From contig CAZQSU010000007.1 of NCBI GenBank assembly GCA_964595905.1, forward strand, positions 1 through 54,195: a stretch of DNA of 54,195 bases. The letters run 5' to 3'. Positions 16,228 through 24,106 of the stretch are shown in pieces. The notes beneath the pieces were generated by a model that was not told the origin of the DNA, ran no database searches, and saw nothing but the letters and a program-made list of their open reading frames with translations. The position numbers were made by a program, and so were the translations under genes. Numbering within the stretch: position 1 is the first letter of the stretch; every line of letters starts with the position of its first letter. This DNA is from JAFDWI01 sp964595905 (GTDB lineage Bacteria; Actinomycetota; Acidimicrobiia; Acidimicrobiales; Iamiaceae).

Positions 16228-17189
16228 GGTGCCGTGCCGGCGACGACCGTACGCGCCAGTGATGCGGCGACACCCGGCTCGGCCATGATCGTGTCGGTGA
16301 CGACGCACGACATGCCGACGGCCTCGACCGCGTCGGCCGCGTCCGCGTCGGCGCGGTCGATCACCAGCGTTGCCGCCAGGTCGGCGTAGTAGCGGGCGAT
16401 CCCCACCACCGATGCCTCGAAACCGAGTTCGGTGAGCATCCGGTCGGCGGGTCCCTTCAGGGCGGCGCCGGCGACGATCGGCGACACGGCGACGACATCG
16501 TCCCTCCGGGTGACGACCGTGTCGCGGACGCCCGGCACGGCGAGGACCGGGTCGATCGACACGATCGGGTTCGACGGGGCGATCACGACCCGCTCGGCGG
16601 TGAGTATCGCGTCGAGCACGCCGGGTGCGGGTGTCGTGGACTCCGCCCCGTCGAAGCGCACCGCGGTCACGGGCACCGAGTGGGCGCGCTCGACGAAGTA
16701 GCGCTGGAAGTCGATCTCGTGGGTGCCGAGGCCCCCGGCGTCGCCGTCGTCACCGGTCGGGTCGGCCACGGTGACCCTGGTGCGGAGCCGGTCGTCGGTG
16801 ACGGGGACGATGCGCACGTCGACGCCGAGACCTTCGGCGATCTCGGCCGCGACCTCACCGAGCGTCGCACCGTCGAGGAGGCGGGCGGTGCGGTACAGGT
16901 GGGTGCCGAGGTCGCGGTCGCCCAGGTTGAACCACGCTTCGCCGCCGAGTCGGCCGAGGGTGGCCATGGCCTGCCACGTCTCACCGGCCAGTCCCCAACC
17001 CCGCTCGGGGTCGATGGCGCCGGCGAGGGTGTAGGTGACGGTGTCGAGATCGGGGCTGATGTGCAGTCCGTGCAGCTCGAGGTCGTCGCCGACGTTGACG
17101 ATCGCGGTGATGTCGTCGGCCGGGTGGACCTCGACGAGTGCCGACAGCAGGCGGGCGGCGCCGACCCCGCCGGAGAGCACGGTGATCAT
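16224..17189 (-). CDS. fbiA: 2-phospho-L-lactate/phosphoenolpyruvyl transferase (CofD/FbiA)
   Basis: CofD/FbiA transfers the phospholactyl or phosphoenolpyruvyl group from a GDP-activated donor to the deazaflavin Fo, making (dehydro-)F420-0. The 321-residue protein starts with the nucleotide-binding motif ITVLSGGVGAARLL. It contains NVGDDLELHGLHISPDLDTV, WFNLGDRDLGTHLYRT and the donor-binding IAPSNPIVSIDPVLAVPG stretch, all diagnostic of the family. The ATG at 17189 was chosen because the family N-terminus begins exactly there, although the frame is open further upstream. It forms a two-gene operon with cofE. The organism is therefore predicted to use coenzyme F420, as mycobacteria and many other actinobacteria do. 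Confidence 0.95.
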   Translation of the reverse strand: MITVLSGGVGAARLLSALVEVHPADDITAIVNVGDDLELHGLHISPDLDTVTYTLAGAIDPERGWGLAGETWQAMATLGRLGGEAWFNLGDRDLGTHLYRTARLLDGATLGEVAAEIAEGLGVDVRIVPVTDDRLRTRVTVADPTGDDGDAGGLGTHEIDFQRYFVERAHSVPVTAVRFDGAESTTPAPGVLDAILTAERVVIAPSNPIVSIDPVLAVPGVRDTVVTRRDDVVAVSPIVAGAALKGPADRMLTELGFEASVVGIARYYADLAATLVIDRADADAADAVEAVGMSCVVTDTIMAEPGVAASLARTVVAGTAP

Positions 17190-17260
17190 CGGCTGCACAC
17201 CGTACCGGAGGAGCGCATTCGAGGGCGACGGCGACGCAGCACCGGTCGTGTGACGCGCGC

Positions 17261-17266
17261 TACGCT
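17261..17266 (+). promoter_or_regulatory. Candidate -10 hexamer for the small orphan gene
   Basis: TACGCT lies 29 bases before the ATG at 17296, giving a leader of about 20 bases. It argues against the in-frame GTG at 17269, which would lie upstream of the expected start point. Confidence 0.35.
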
Positions 17267-17295
17267 GCGTGGGCGATCGACAGGCAGGTACGGGG

Positions 17296-17760
17296 ATGGT
17301 TGAACAGACGACATCATCTGATCGGGGCGTGCCGCACCAGCCGTCGTCCCCACCAGCCGACACCCCGCCGTCGGGTGCCGGAACGGCCACCGACGCATCG
17401 ACGCAGCCCAAGGTGACCACCGAGGGCTCGGCGCGGGTGCTCAACGAGGTCAAAGGCCGTCTCGAGCGCATCGAGACCGGTGAGCTGCCGGTCATCGAAC
17501 GGATCGGCCCCGACGGCTCCACGCGCCGTGTCGACCCGACCGGCGAGATGATCCGCCCGGACACCGCCCACCTCGCCGCGGTGAACGAAGCCGCCGAGCA
17601 GTTCGCCGCGCAGCATCAGGCCGCGGACGGGCCGACGTCGAGCGTGTTGCCCGGGGCCGCTGCGACGGGCACGCCGGACGCCGCGGGAGTCGACGCCGAC
17701 ACCGTGCCCGCGCGCACCGGGCTCTGGGCGCGGATCATGGGCTGGTTCCGCCGGGGCTGA
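17296..17760 (+). CDS. Conserved-looking hypothetical protein, 154 residues
   Basis: Function not recognised. The N-terminal 35 residues and residues 95-135 are Pro/Ala/Thr/Ser-rich and look disordered. The middle (about 40-85) is a predicted helix with charged heptad-like spacing, NEVKGRLERIETGELPVIER, followed by GPDGSTRRVDPTGEMIRPD. The extreme C-terminus, GLWARIMGWFRRG, could be an amphipathic membrane-touching helix. There is no signal peptide, no cysteine and no obvious catalytic motif. The gene is divergent from fbiA with 106 bases between starts and convergent with an L,D-transpeptidase gene. Coding is supported by codon bias continuous with its neighbours and the promoter-like hexamer upstream. 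An envelope- or F420-related role would be guesswork. Confidence 0.7.
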   Translation: MVEQTTSSDRGVPHQPSSPPADTPPSGAGTATDASTQPKVTTEGSARVLNEVKGRLERIETGELPVIERIGPDGSTRRVDPTGEMIRPDTAHLAAVNEAAEQFAAQHQAADGPTSSVLPGAAATGTPDAAGVDADTVPARTGLWARIMGWFRRG

Positions 17761-17794
17761 CCGTCGTCCCGTCGGCGTTCCACCGCCAGGAGGG

Positions 17795-19075
17795 TCAGTT
17801 CACCCACTGGTCCCAGGGGACCTGCCAGTCGCCGTAGCCGTTCCAGGGTTCGAGTTGACGGGGCGTGTTGACCACCTGCACCACGTCGCCGGTCTGGGTC
17901 AGGTCGTAGAACCACTTCGCATTGCTCGGCGAGGCGTTCACACAGCCGTGGGACACGTTCGCATGGCCCTGGGAATCGACCGACCACGGGGCGGAGTGCA
18001 CGAACTCGCCACTGTTGGAGATCCGCACCGACCATTCGGCCTCGATCCGGTAGCCCTCGGGCGAGTTCACCGGGATGCCGATCGTGGACGAATCCATGAT
18101 GACCATCGGCGACTTCTCGTTCACCACGTGGATGCCGCTGCGCGTCTCGGTGGTCGGGCCGGGACGTCCCGTCGAGATCGGGAAGGTGTTCACGACCTGC
18201 CCGTTGACCTGCACCGACATGGTGTGGGTCGCCGCGTCGACGGTCGAGATGTGCGCGTCGCCGATGGAGAAATCGACCGTGCGGCCGTCGACGCCCCAGA
18301 CGCCGCCGCCCAGGTCGAGACCGGCGAAGTCGACGTCGAGATGCACCTTGGTGTGGGCTGGCCAGTACTGCGCCGGCCGCCAGTGCAACTCGGTGTCGGA
18401 GAACCAACGCCAGCCGCCTTCCACGGGGGGATTGCTGGTCACCTTCAGACGGTCGGTGACCGCCTCGTGCAGGGCCTGGGGTGGCGCGGCGTTCAGTGTC
18501 ACGATGATCGGCATCCCCACGCCGTAGACCGAGCCGTCACCCACGTTCAGGGAGGTGTGCAGCTCGGTGGTGGGTGCGCCGGTGGTGAAGGTCCAGGTGT
18601 GGTCGGTGGTCGTGCCGTCGGCCCCGGCGACCTTCGCGTCGATCCGGTACGGCGTGTTCGGAGCGAAGTTCGACGGGCTCAACCAACCGGTGCGCGCGGC
18701 GTTCGTGACTCCTTCGGCGGGCTCGGGTGCGAAGGTCGCCCCGGGCCCCGTGGTGAGCGAGACCGATGTGAAGGTGCCGTGGTCGACGGTGATGCCGATC
18801 GGTGCGGTCACCGGCACGCCGGTCGCCCCGTCGGTGACCGTCGAGGTCACGGTCGCGGGCGGCGACGTGGTCGTCGTCGACGCGTTCGTGACCGGCGCCG
18901 CCCCGTCGGTCGACGATTTCGAGCTGCACGCCGCCAACACGAGGGTCAGACAGGCGAGCACCACCGTCGCGGCGCGGGCCGACCGGCACCGACGCCGCGC
19001 CGGCGGGTCGCCGTGCGGAGAGCTGGGCGACGGGCCGGGCGCTGAAATTTCACTGGTGGTGTTTCGCGTCGACAT
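17795..19075 (-). CDS. Lipoprotein L,D-transpeptidase (YkuD domain)
   Basis: This secreted lipoprotein would make 3-3 cross-links in peptidoglycan or attach partners to it. The 426-residue protein has a signal sequence with lipobox LAAC (Cys50) and a Thr/Ser-rich spacer. One or two Ig-like domains follow (about 80-280, comparable to those of mycobacterial Ldt enzymes), then a YkuD catalytic domain (about 285-410). The catalytic SHGCVN motif places the nucleophile at Cys378 and a conserved histidine in GEFVHSAPW. The C-terminal WNGYGDWQVPW tail resembles the C-terminal cap of Ldt enzymes. The ATG at 19075 gives a normal lipoprotein signal. The upstream region holds a possible -10 (TAAGCT on the minus strand at 19108-19113). 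Confidence 0.92.
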   Translation of the reverse strand: MSTRNTTSEISAPGPSPSSPHGDPPARRRCRSARAATVVLACLTLVLAACSSKSSTDGAAPVTNASTTTTSPPATVTSTVTDGATGVPVTAPIGITVDHGTFTSVSLTTGPGATFAPEPAEGVTNAARTGWLSPSNFAPNTPYRIDAKVAGADGTTTDHTWTFTTGAPTTELHTSLNVGDGSVYGVGMPIIVTLNAAPPQALHEAVTDRLKVTSNPPVEGGWRWFSDTELHWRPAQYWPAHTKVHLDVDFAGLDLGGGVWGVDGRTVDFSIGDAHISTVDAATHTMSVQVNGQVVNTFPISTGRPGPTTETRSGIHVVNEKSPMVIMDSSTIGIPVNSPEGYRIEAEWSVRISNSGEFVHSAPWSVDSQGHANVSHGCVNASPSNAKWFYDLTQTGDVVQVVNTPRQLEPWNGYGDWQVPWDQWVN

Positions 19076-19107
19076 GCACGATCCAGTCTGCCCAGGTCGG
19101 TCGGGCA

Positions 19108-19113
19108 AGCTTA
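19108..19113 (-). promoter_or_regulatory. Candidate -10 hexamer for the L,D-transpeptidase gene
   Basis: TAAGCT on the minus strand lies 33 bases before the ATG, implying a leader of about 25 bases. The match is partial and no -35 is evident. Confidence 0.25.
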
Positions 19114-19232
19114 TCGTGGACCGTGGCGCGCGCCACGCCTCGTGATCTGGCCGCGGCGTCGCTCCGGGCGGCCGACCCGCCTTCGTCAGGCGTCCCGCGG
19201 GGCTCCCGGCGTCCGTCCCGCGGCGGGGGGAG

Positions 19233-19607
19233 TCACCCCACCCGGCCGTAGTCGTCGGCGAGGCGTTCGATGTCGTCCTCGCCGAGATAGTCGCCCTGTT
19301 GGACCTCGACGAAGATCATGGGCACGTCGCCGCGGTTCTCGATCCGGTGCGCGGCACCGAGCGGGACGTCGACGGCCGCGCCGGTCGGCACCTCGGACAC
19401 GACGTCGTCGATCGTCACGGTGGCGGTACCCGCGACGACGAACCAGTGTTCGGCCCGGCGGGCGTGCCGCTGGTAGCTCAGCCGCGATCCCGGCGTCACG
19501 GTCAGCCGTTTGACCTTGAACCCCTCGGGAGTGGCGTCCTCGAGCACCGTGTAGCTGCCCCAGGGTCGCTCGTCGTACTCACGACCCCGGTCGTCGGTGG
19601 TGCTCAT
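19233..19607 (-). CDS. Cupin, mannose-6-phosphate isomerase type II-like
   Basis: This 124-residue single-domain cupin resembles the C-terminal domain of bifunctional ManC/AlgA proteins (MannoseP_isomer family). RPWGSYTVLED opens the fold. The metal-binding cupin motif appears as SYQRHARRAEHWFVVAGTA, with a histidine pair, and the second motif as DVPLGAAHRIENRG. It may interconvert fructose-6-phosphate and mannose-6-phosphate at the head of the GDP-mannose pathway. Its ATG overlaps the gmd stop (ATGA), so it is co-translated with GDP-mannose 4,6-dehydratase, which supports a mannose role. It is last in the rmd-gmd-cupin unit. Sequence alone cannot prove the isomerase activity. Confidence 0.82.
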   Translation of the reverse strand: MSTTDDRGREYDERPWGSYTVLEDATPEGFKVKRLTVTPGSRLSYQRHARRAEHWFVVAGTATVTIDDVVSEVPTGAAVDVPLGAAHRIENRGDVPMIFVEVQQGDYLGEDDIERLADDYGRVG

Positions 19608-20587
19608 GAGTGCAGCCCGTCGAGGCGTCCCGAGAGCAACGCCAGGTCGGCGTCGACCATGGTGGCGACGAGTTCGGCGAAGGTCATCCTCGGCTCCCAT
19701 CCCAGCTGGCGCTTCGCCTTCGAGGCGTCGCCGATCAACAGGTCGACCTCTGCGGGGCGCATGAAGCGGTCGTCGGTGACGACGTGGTCGGTGTAGTCGA
19801 GTCCCACGTGGGAGAAGGCCAGTTCGCAGAACTCGCGCACCGAATGGGTCTCGCCGGTGGCGACCACGTAGTCGTCGGGCTCGTCCTGCTGGAGCATCCG
19901 CCACATCGCCTCGACGTAGTCACCGGCGAAGCCCCAGTCCCGTTGGGCGTCGAGGTTGCCCAGCGCGAGCTCCCGCTGGTGACCGAGCTTGATGCGGGCC
20001 ACCGCGTTGGAGATCTTGCGGGTCACGAACTCGAGACCCCGGCGGGGCGACTCGTGGTTGAACAGGATCCCCGACGAGGCGTGCAGGCCGTAGCTCTCGC
20101 GGTAGTTGATCGTGATCCAGTGGCCGTAGACCTTCGCGACGCCATAGGGGCTGCGCGGGTAGAGCGGGGTGTCCTCGGACTGGGGAACGGCCTGGACCTT
20201 GCCGAACATCTCCGACGACGACGCCTGGTAGAAGCGGATGTCGGAGTCGACGAGGCGGATCGCGTCGAGGATCCGGGTGACCCCGATCGCGGTGGTCTGC
20301 CCGGTGAGCACGGGTTGGCTCCATGAGGTCTGGACGAACGACTGCGCGGCGAGGTTGTAGACCTCGTCGGGGGCGTGCTCCCGCACGATGTTGACCAGTG
20401 AGAGTTCGTCGAGCAGGTCGCCGGACGCGAAGGTGATCCGGTCCTGCAGGTGGGCGATGCGTTCGAAGTTGACCGTGGAGGAACGCCGGACCATGCCGAT
20501 GACCTCGTAGCCCTTGTCGAGCAGGAGTTCGGCGAGGTACGAGCCGTCCTGTCCGGTGATCCCGGTGATGAGTGCGCGCTTGGTCAT
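19604..20587 (-). CDS. gmd: GDP-mannose 4,6-dehydratase
   Basis: This enzyme converts GDP-D-mannose to GDP-4-keto-6-deoxy-D-mannose with bound NADP+, the branch point to L-fucose and D-rhamnose. The 327-residue protein shows the characteristic TGITGQDGSYLAELLL loop (8-23), the RRSST segment (34-38), QSFVQTSWSQP and SSSEMFG with the catalytic acid. The triad Tyr148/Lys152 is in SPYGVAK, and NHESPRRG follows, all diagnostic of Gmd. It is coupled by 4 bases to the cupin gene and follows rmd by 82 bases. Users of its product are present as Rmd immediately upstream and Fcl 12 kb away. Confidence 0.96.
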   Translation of the reverse strand: MTKRALITGITGQDGSYLAELLLDKGYEVIGMVRRSSTVNFERIAHLQDRITFASGDLLDELSLVNIVREHAPDEVYNLAAQSFVQTSWSQPVLTGQTTAIGVTRILDAIRLVDSDIRFYQASSSEMFGKVQAVPQSEDTPLYPRSPYGVAKVYGHWITINYRESYGLHASSGILFNHESPRRGLEFVTRKISNAVARIKLGHQRELALGNLDAQRDWGFAGDYVEAMWRMLQQDEPDDYVVATGETHSVREFCELAFSHVGLDYTDHVVTDDRFMRPAEVDLLIGDASKAKRQLGWEPRMTFAELVATMVDADLALLSGRLDGLHS

Positions 20588-20669
20588 TGATCGGTTCCTG
20601 AGCTGCCTTGGTTGGTGAACATTGCCATGTCTGGGGTCGTCGGTGCTCGGTGCGTGGTCGCGTCGGGGG

Positions 20670-21581
20670 TCATCGTTCGCTCCCGAGACGTCGCCGCCAG
20701 TCGTCGAGCAGGTCTTCCAGGGTGCGGGCGAGAGGAATCTCGGGGTTCCATCCGGTGGCCGCGGTGAGCTTGGTGTGGTCGCCGCGCAGCACGGGCACGT
20801 CGACCGGTCGGAGCAGCTCGGGGTCGGTGACGAAGTGCATCGGCCGGGAGGCGTGGGTGAGGAGTTCCTCGGCGAGTTCCTGGACGGCCACGTCGCGGCC
20901 CGAGCACACGTTGTAGACCTCGCCGGGCACCCCGTCGGACATGATCATCCGGTAGGCCCGCACCACGTCCCGCACGTCGGTGAAGTCCCGCCGCGCCGAC
21001 AGGTTCCCGATGGGGATCTCGTCGGTGCCCTCCAGTTCGTTGCGGGCGATACGCGAGGCCAGCGCCGAGGCGACGAACTTGTCGGTCTGGCCGGGCCCCA
21101 GGTGGTTGAACGCGCGAACCCGCAGGACGGCGAGTCCGCGTCCGAGATGGGCCTGCAGGCCGAGGAAGTCGGCGGCGACCTTCGATGCCGCATAGGGCGA
21201 CACCGGCCGCAGGGCCGTCTCCTCGGTGATGGGCATGTCACTCTCGGCCACCGAGCCGTAGACGTCGGCGCTGGACACGATCAACACCCGGGTCACGCCG
21301 GTCTCCAGCGCCGCGAGCAGGACGTTGAGGGTGCCGTCCGCGTTGACGCGGAACGCGGTGGCCGGGTTCGACCACGACGCGCCCACGTCGGCCCAGCCGG
21401 CGAGGTGGTAGATCACCTCGGGCTCGGTGGAGGCCAACAGCTCGGCGACGCCGTCGACGTCGGTGATGTCGACCCCGTCGATGGACGGGTCGGTGAGCAG
21501 GACCGTGTCGCCGGCATCGTTGAGATGCTCGACGAGGTGGGTGCCGACGAACCCGCCGGCGCCGGTGACCAGGGCTCTCAT
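20670..21581 (-). CDS. rmd: NAD-dependent epimerase/reductase, likely GDP-6-deoxy-D-mannose reductase
   Basis: This 303-residue extended SDR protein fits the GDP-4-keto-6-deoxy-D-mannose reductase (Rmd) group, which makes GDP-D-rhamnose. The glycine loop TGAGGFVGTH lies at 6-15 and YHLAGWADVGASW is typical of Rmd-like enzymes. Ser103/Ser104 and the Tyr130/Lys134 pair in SPYAASK form the active site. RVRAFNHLGPGQTDKFVASALAS is a strong match to Rmd motifs. It is the first gene of the rmd-gmd-cupin unit, directly beside the enzyme that makes its substrate. A related 4-reductase or epimerase (for example for 6-deoxy-talose) remains possible. Confidence 0.82.
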   Translation of the reverse strand: MRALVTGAGGFVGTHLVEHLNDAGDTVLLTDPSIDGVDITDVDGVAELLASTEPEVIYHLAGWADVGASWSNPATAFRVNADGTLNVLLAALETGVTRVLIVSSADVYGSVAESDMPITEETALRPVSPYAASKVAADFLGLQAHLGRGLAVLRVRAFNHLGPGQTDKFVASALASRIARNELEGTDEIPIGNLSARRDFTDVRDVVRAYRMIMSDGVPGEVYNVCSGRDVAVQELAEELLTHASRPMHFVTDPELLRPVDVPVLRGDHTKLTAATGWNPEIPLARTLEDLLDDWRRRLGSER

Positions 21582-21653
21582 CGGCAGCCGCCGGACGGTG
21601 CGCTGGTGGGTTCGGGCGGTCGGAGAGTCCGCGTGGGTCGGTGCATCCGGGGG

Positions 21654-21659
21654 AGTCTA
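21654..21659 (-). promoter_or_regulatory. Candidate -10 hexamer for rmd-gmd-cupin
   Basis: TAGACT on the minus strand lies 72 bases before the rmd ATG, giving a leader of about 65 bases. No -35 match or riboswitch was recognised in this 250-base divergent gap (21582-21831). Confidence 0.35.
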
Positions 21660-21751
21660 GGAAATCGGCGAGCGGACCCGGGGTATCGACGGTCGTGGGT
21701 GGGCCTCCACCGACCCGGCGCCGTGGCTGCTCGTCGGCCCCGGTGTGGCGG

Positions 21752-21757
21752 TAGGGT
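21752..21757 (+). promoter_or_regulatory. Candidate -10 hexamer for wzm-wzt
   Basis: TAGGGT lies 74 bases before the wzm ATG and implies a leader of about 67 bases that carries the GAAGGAG ribosome binding site at 21815-21821. Confidence 0.35.
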
Positions 21758-21831
21758 GATTCGTCCGTGTCGAGGCGGAGCCTTCGGGTCCCTTCGACGC
21801 ATGCCACGATCCCCGAAGGAGCAACCGGTCC

Positions 21832-22812
21832 ATGTCCCAGCAAGCGTCGGTGGCGGTGAACGGTGATGCCCCCGATTCCCCTGGGAGGCCCTCGGAGGCG
21901 CTCGAGCGGCCCCAGTTGCGCACCACCGAGATCTCGAAGCGCCCGGGTGCCGTCCAACGGCTCCGCGACGTGTGGCGCTATCGCGAACTCCTGGGCAACC
22001 TGATCCGCAAGGAACTCAAGGTCAAGTACAAGGACTCGATCCTCGGCTTTCTGTGGACCCTTCTCAACCCGGCGCTCCAGCTCATCGTGTACTCGTTCGC
22101 GTTCGGGGTCCTGTTCAAGTCGCCGATCCCGTTGTTCGCGATCTTCTTCATCTGCGGGCTGTTGCCGTGGACGTTCTTCACCTCGGCGCTCACCAGCGGT
22201 TCGTCGTCGGTCGTGGCGAACGCGCAACTGGTGAACAAGGTGTGGTTTCCCCGCGAGATCCTGCCCCTGGCGTCGATCGGGGCGGCGCTGGTCCACTGGT
22301 TCCTCCAGTCGATCGTGCTGGTCGTCGCGCTGTTCGTCGTGCAACGCTCGCCGGACTGGGCGTACCTGCCGCTGCTGATCCCCGCCGTGCTGGTGCTGGT
22401 CACGTTCTCCGCGGCGCTGGGGATCATGCTCAGTGCGATCAACGTGTACCTGCGCGACACCCAACACCTGCTCGAGTTGGTGATGCTCGCCTGGTTCTGG
22501 GCGACACCGATCGTGTGGAACTATCCGCTGATCGGCGAGCGCCTCGCCGATCACGGTCTGCCCTTCTATCTGGGTTTCGTCAATCCGATCACACCGATCA
22601 TCGTCACCTTCCAGCGGGCGCTGTACCACGAGTGGGTGTGGTCGGGTACGAGGATCGTCAACGGTGGTCCGGTGACCGGCGTGGTGCCCGAGGGGTCGGT
22701 GTGGTGGTATCTGCGCAACCTGGCGATCGTCGGGTTCGGCGCGCTGGTGCTGTTGTGGGTGGCGTTGCACATCTTCGGCCGCCTCGAGGACAACTTCGGC
22801 GAGGAGATCTGA
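21832..22812 (+). CDS. wzm: ABC-type polysaccharide exporter permease (Wzm/TagG family)
   Basis: This is the membrane subunit of an O-antigen/teichoic-acid type exporter that moves a finished undecaprenyl-linked glycan across the membrane. The 326-residue protein has an N-terminal cytoplasmic amphipathic region containing RELLGNLIRKELKVKYKDS, followed by six predicted membrane segments. The family motifs LGFLWTLLNPALQL and WFPREILPLA are present. The last part, ALYHEWVW to the C-terminus, includes the periplasmic loop and last helix typical of the family. The ATG at 21832 has a strong GAAGGAG 10 bases upstream. The ATPase gene starts 7 bases after its stop, so the pair forms one exporter. Confidence 0.95.
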   Translation: MSQQASVAVNGDAPDSPGRPSEALERPQLRTTEISKRPGAVQRLRDVWRYRELLGNLIRKELKVKYKDSILGFLWTLLNPALQLIVYSFAFGVLFKSPIPLFAIFFICGLLPWTFFTSALTSGSSSVVANAQLVNKVWFPREILPLASIGAALVHWFLQSIVLVVALFVVQRSPDWAYLPLLIPAVLVLVTFSAALGIMLSAINVYLRDTQHLLELVMLAWFWATPIVWNYPLIGERLADHGLPFYLGFVNPITPIIVTFQRALYHEWVWSGTRIVNGGPVTGVVPEGSVWWYLRNLAIVGFGALVLLWVALHIFGRLEDNFGEEI

Positions 22813-22819
22813 GGCCCCC

Positions 22820-24037
22820 GTGACCGCCGCCATCGAGATCGAAGGGGTGACCAAGAAATTCCGCCTGTACAAGGAGAAGATGCAGTCCGCGAAGGAGCGG
22901 ATCATCAAGTTCGGCCGTGTGCCGTACGAGGACTTCTACGCGTTGCGTGACGTGTCGTTCACGGTCACCGAGGGTCAGACCACCGGGCTGTTGGGCCACA
23001 ACGGATCGGGGAAGTCGACCCTGCTCAAGTGCGTGGCCGGCACGATGCGCCCCACCTCGGGCACGATCCGCACCCGGGGTCGGGTCGCCGCGTTGCTGGA
23101 GTTGGGCGCGGGGTTCCACGGTGATCTGACCGGCCGCGAGAACATGTACCTGAACGGGTCGATTCTGGGATTCACCAAGGCCGACGTGGATCGGATCTTC
23201 GACGACGTCGTCGACTTCGCCGAGATCGCCCCGTTCATCGACATGCAGGTCAAGCACTATTCGTCGGGAATGACCGCCCGGTTGGGTTTCGCGTTGGCGA
23301 TCCACGTCGACCCCGACATCGTGCTGGTCGACGAGGTCCTGGCCGTGGGCGACGAGTCGTTCCAGCGCAAGTGTCTGGAACGGGTCGACGAGATGCAGAC
23401 CGAAGGGCGGACGATCCTCGTGGTGACCCACGTGCCCGACCTGGTGCGCCAGATCTGCCAGCAGGGCGCGGTGCTCGATCGGGGGGAGCTGATCTGCTTC
23501 GACGAACCGGGTCCCGCGATCCGGGCGTTCCGCGAATCACTGGTGCGACGCGGCATCATGCTGGCCGAGGAGCTCACCGACGACGAAGAGGCGGTGATCG
23601 ACGAGCGGCTGCTGTCGCGAGCGGTGCAGTTCCAGAAGGTGTCGATCGAGTACGAGGATCCGACCCGTGGCTACGCCCTGCCCGGGGAACGCGTGAGGAT
23701 CCGGTGCGCCTACGACGCCCCCGAAGAGGTCGACGACGTCGTGTTCGCGTTCGATCTCACCGACCAGGACGGTCGGCTGGTCTTCGGGGCGAACACCGAC
23801 GTGGTCCACCAGCGGATCGACCGGGTCTCGGGCGCCGGCGAGTTGGTGTTCGAACTCGAACGGATCCCGCTGCTCGACGGGGACTACGACGTCACGGTCG
23901 GGATCCACAGCCACGATGCCGCCGAGGAATACGATCACATCGAGGGCGAACACCGGATCCAGGTGATGAACCCGAGCCGGACGGTGGGGCGGGTGCACTT
24001 CGAGGTCGGGATCACCCACCATCCCGACTCCGGCTGA
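22820..24037 (+). CDS. wzt: ABC-type polysaccharide exporter ATPase with C-terminal carbohydrate-binding domain (Wzt/TagH family)
   Basis: This is the ATPase partner of Wzm. The 405-residue protein has Walker A GHNGSGKST (59-67), the export-type signature YSSGM (147-151) and Walker B IVLVDEVLAVGDE (167-179). About 145 further residues (roughly 255-405) are predicted to fold as a Wzt_C immunoglobulin-like sandwich (RVRIRCAYDAPEEVDD, GDYDVTVGIHSHDA). In other Wzt proteins this extra domain recognises a terminal modification on the glycan and couples chain completion to export. Its presence suggests that the exported chain carries a defined non-reducing end. The start is GTG, 7 bases after wzm. 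Confidence 0.93.
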   Translation: MTAAIEIEGVTKKFRLYKEKMQSAKERIIKFGRVPYEDFYALRDVSFTVTEGQTTGLLGHNGSGKSTLLKCVAGTMRPTSGTIRTRGRVAALLELGAGFHGDLTGRENMYLNGSILGFTKADVDRIFDDVVDFAEIAPFIDMQVKHYSSGMTARLGFALAIHVDPDIVLVDEVLAVGDESFQRKCLERVDEMQTEGRTILVVTHVPDLVRQICQQGAVLDRGELICFDEPGPAIRAFRESLVRRGIMLAEELTDDEEAVIDERLLSRAVQFQKVSIEYEDPTRGYALPGERVRIRCAYDAPEEVDDVVFAFDLTDQDGRLVFGANTDVVHQRIDRVSGAGELVFELERIPLLDGDYDVTVGIHSHDAAEEYDHIEGEHRIQVMNPSRTVGRVHFEVGITHHPDSG

Positions 24038-24093
24038 CGCCGCGGAACCGTCGAACCGGCGTCGAAAGGGTTGTCCGGGGCACCGGCGTGTGC

Positions 24094-24099
24094 CAGAAT
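24094..24099 (+). promoter_or_regulatory. -10-like hexamer of a probably leaderless promoter (lipoprotein gene)
   Basis: CAGAAT ends 7 bases before the GTG at 24107. The first base departs from TANNNT, but spacing and position fit the leaderless pattern of this window. Confidence 0.35.
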
Positions 24100-24106
24100 C
24101 ACACGC

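Noticed and set aside
17190..17295. whiB gene expected beside fbiA by analogy with mycobacteria
   Set aside because: No four-cysteine WhiB frame exists in this gap; the neighbouring gene is the unrelated 154-residue orphan.
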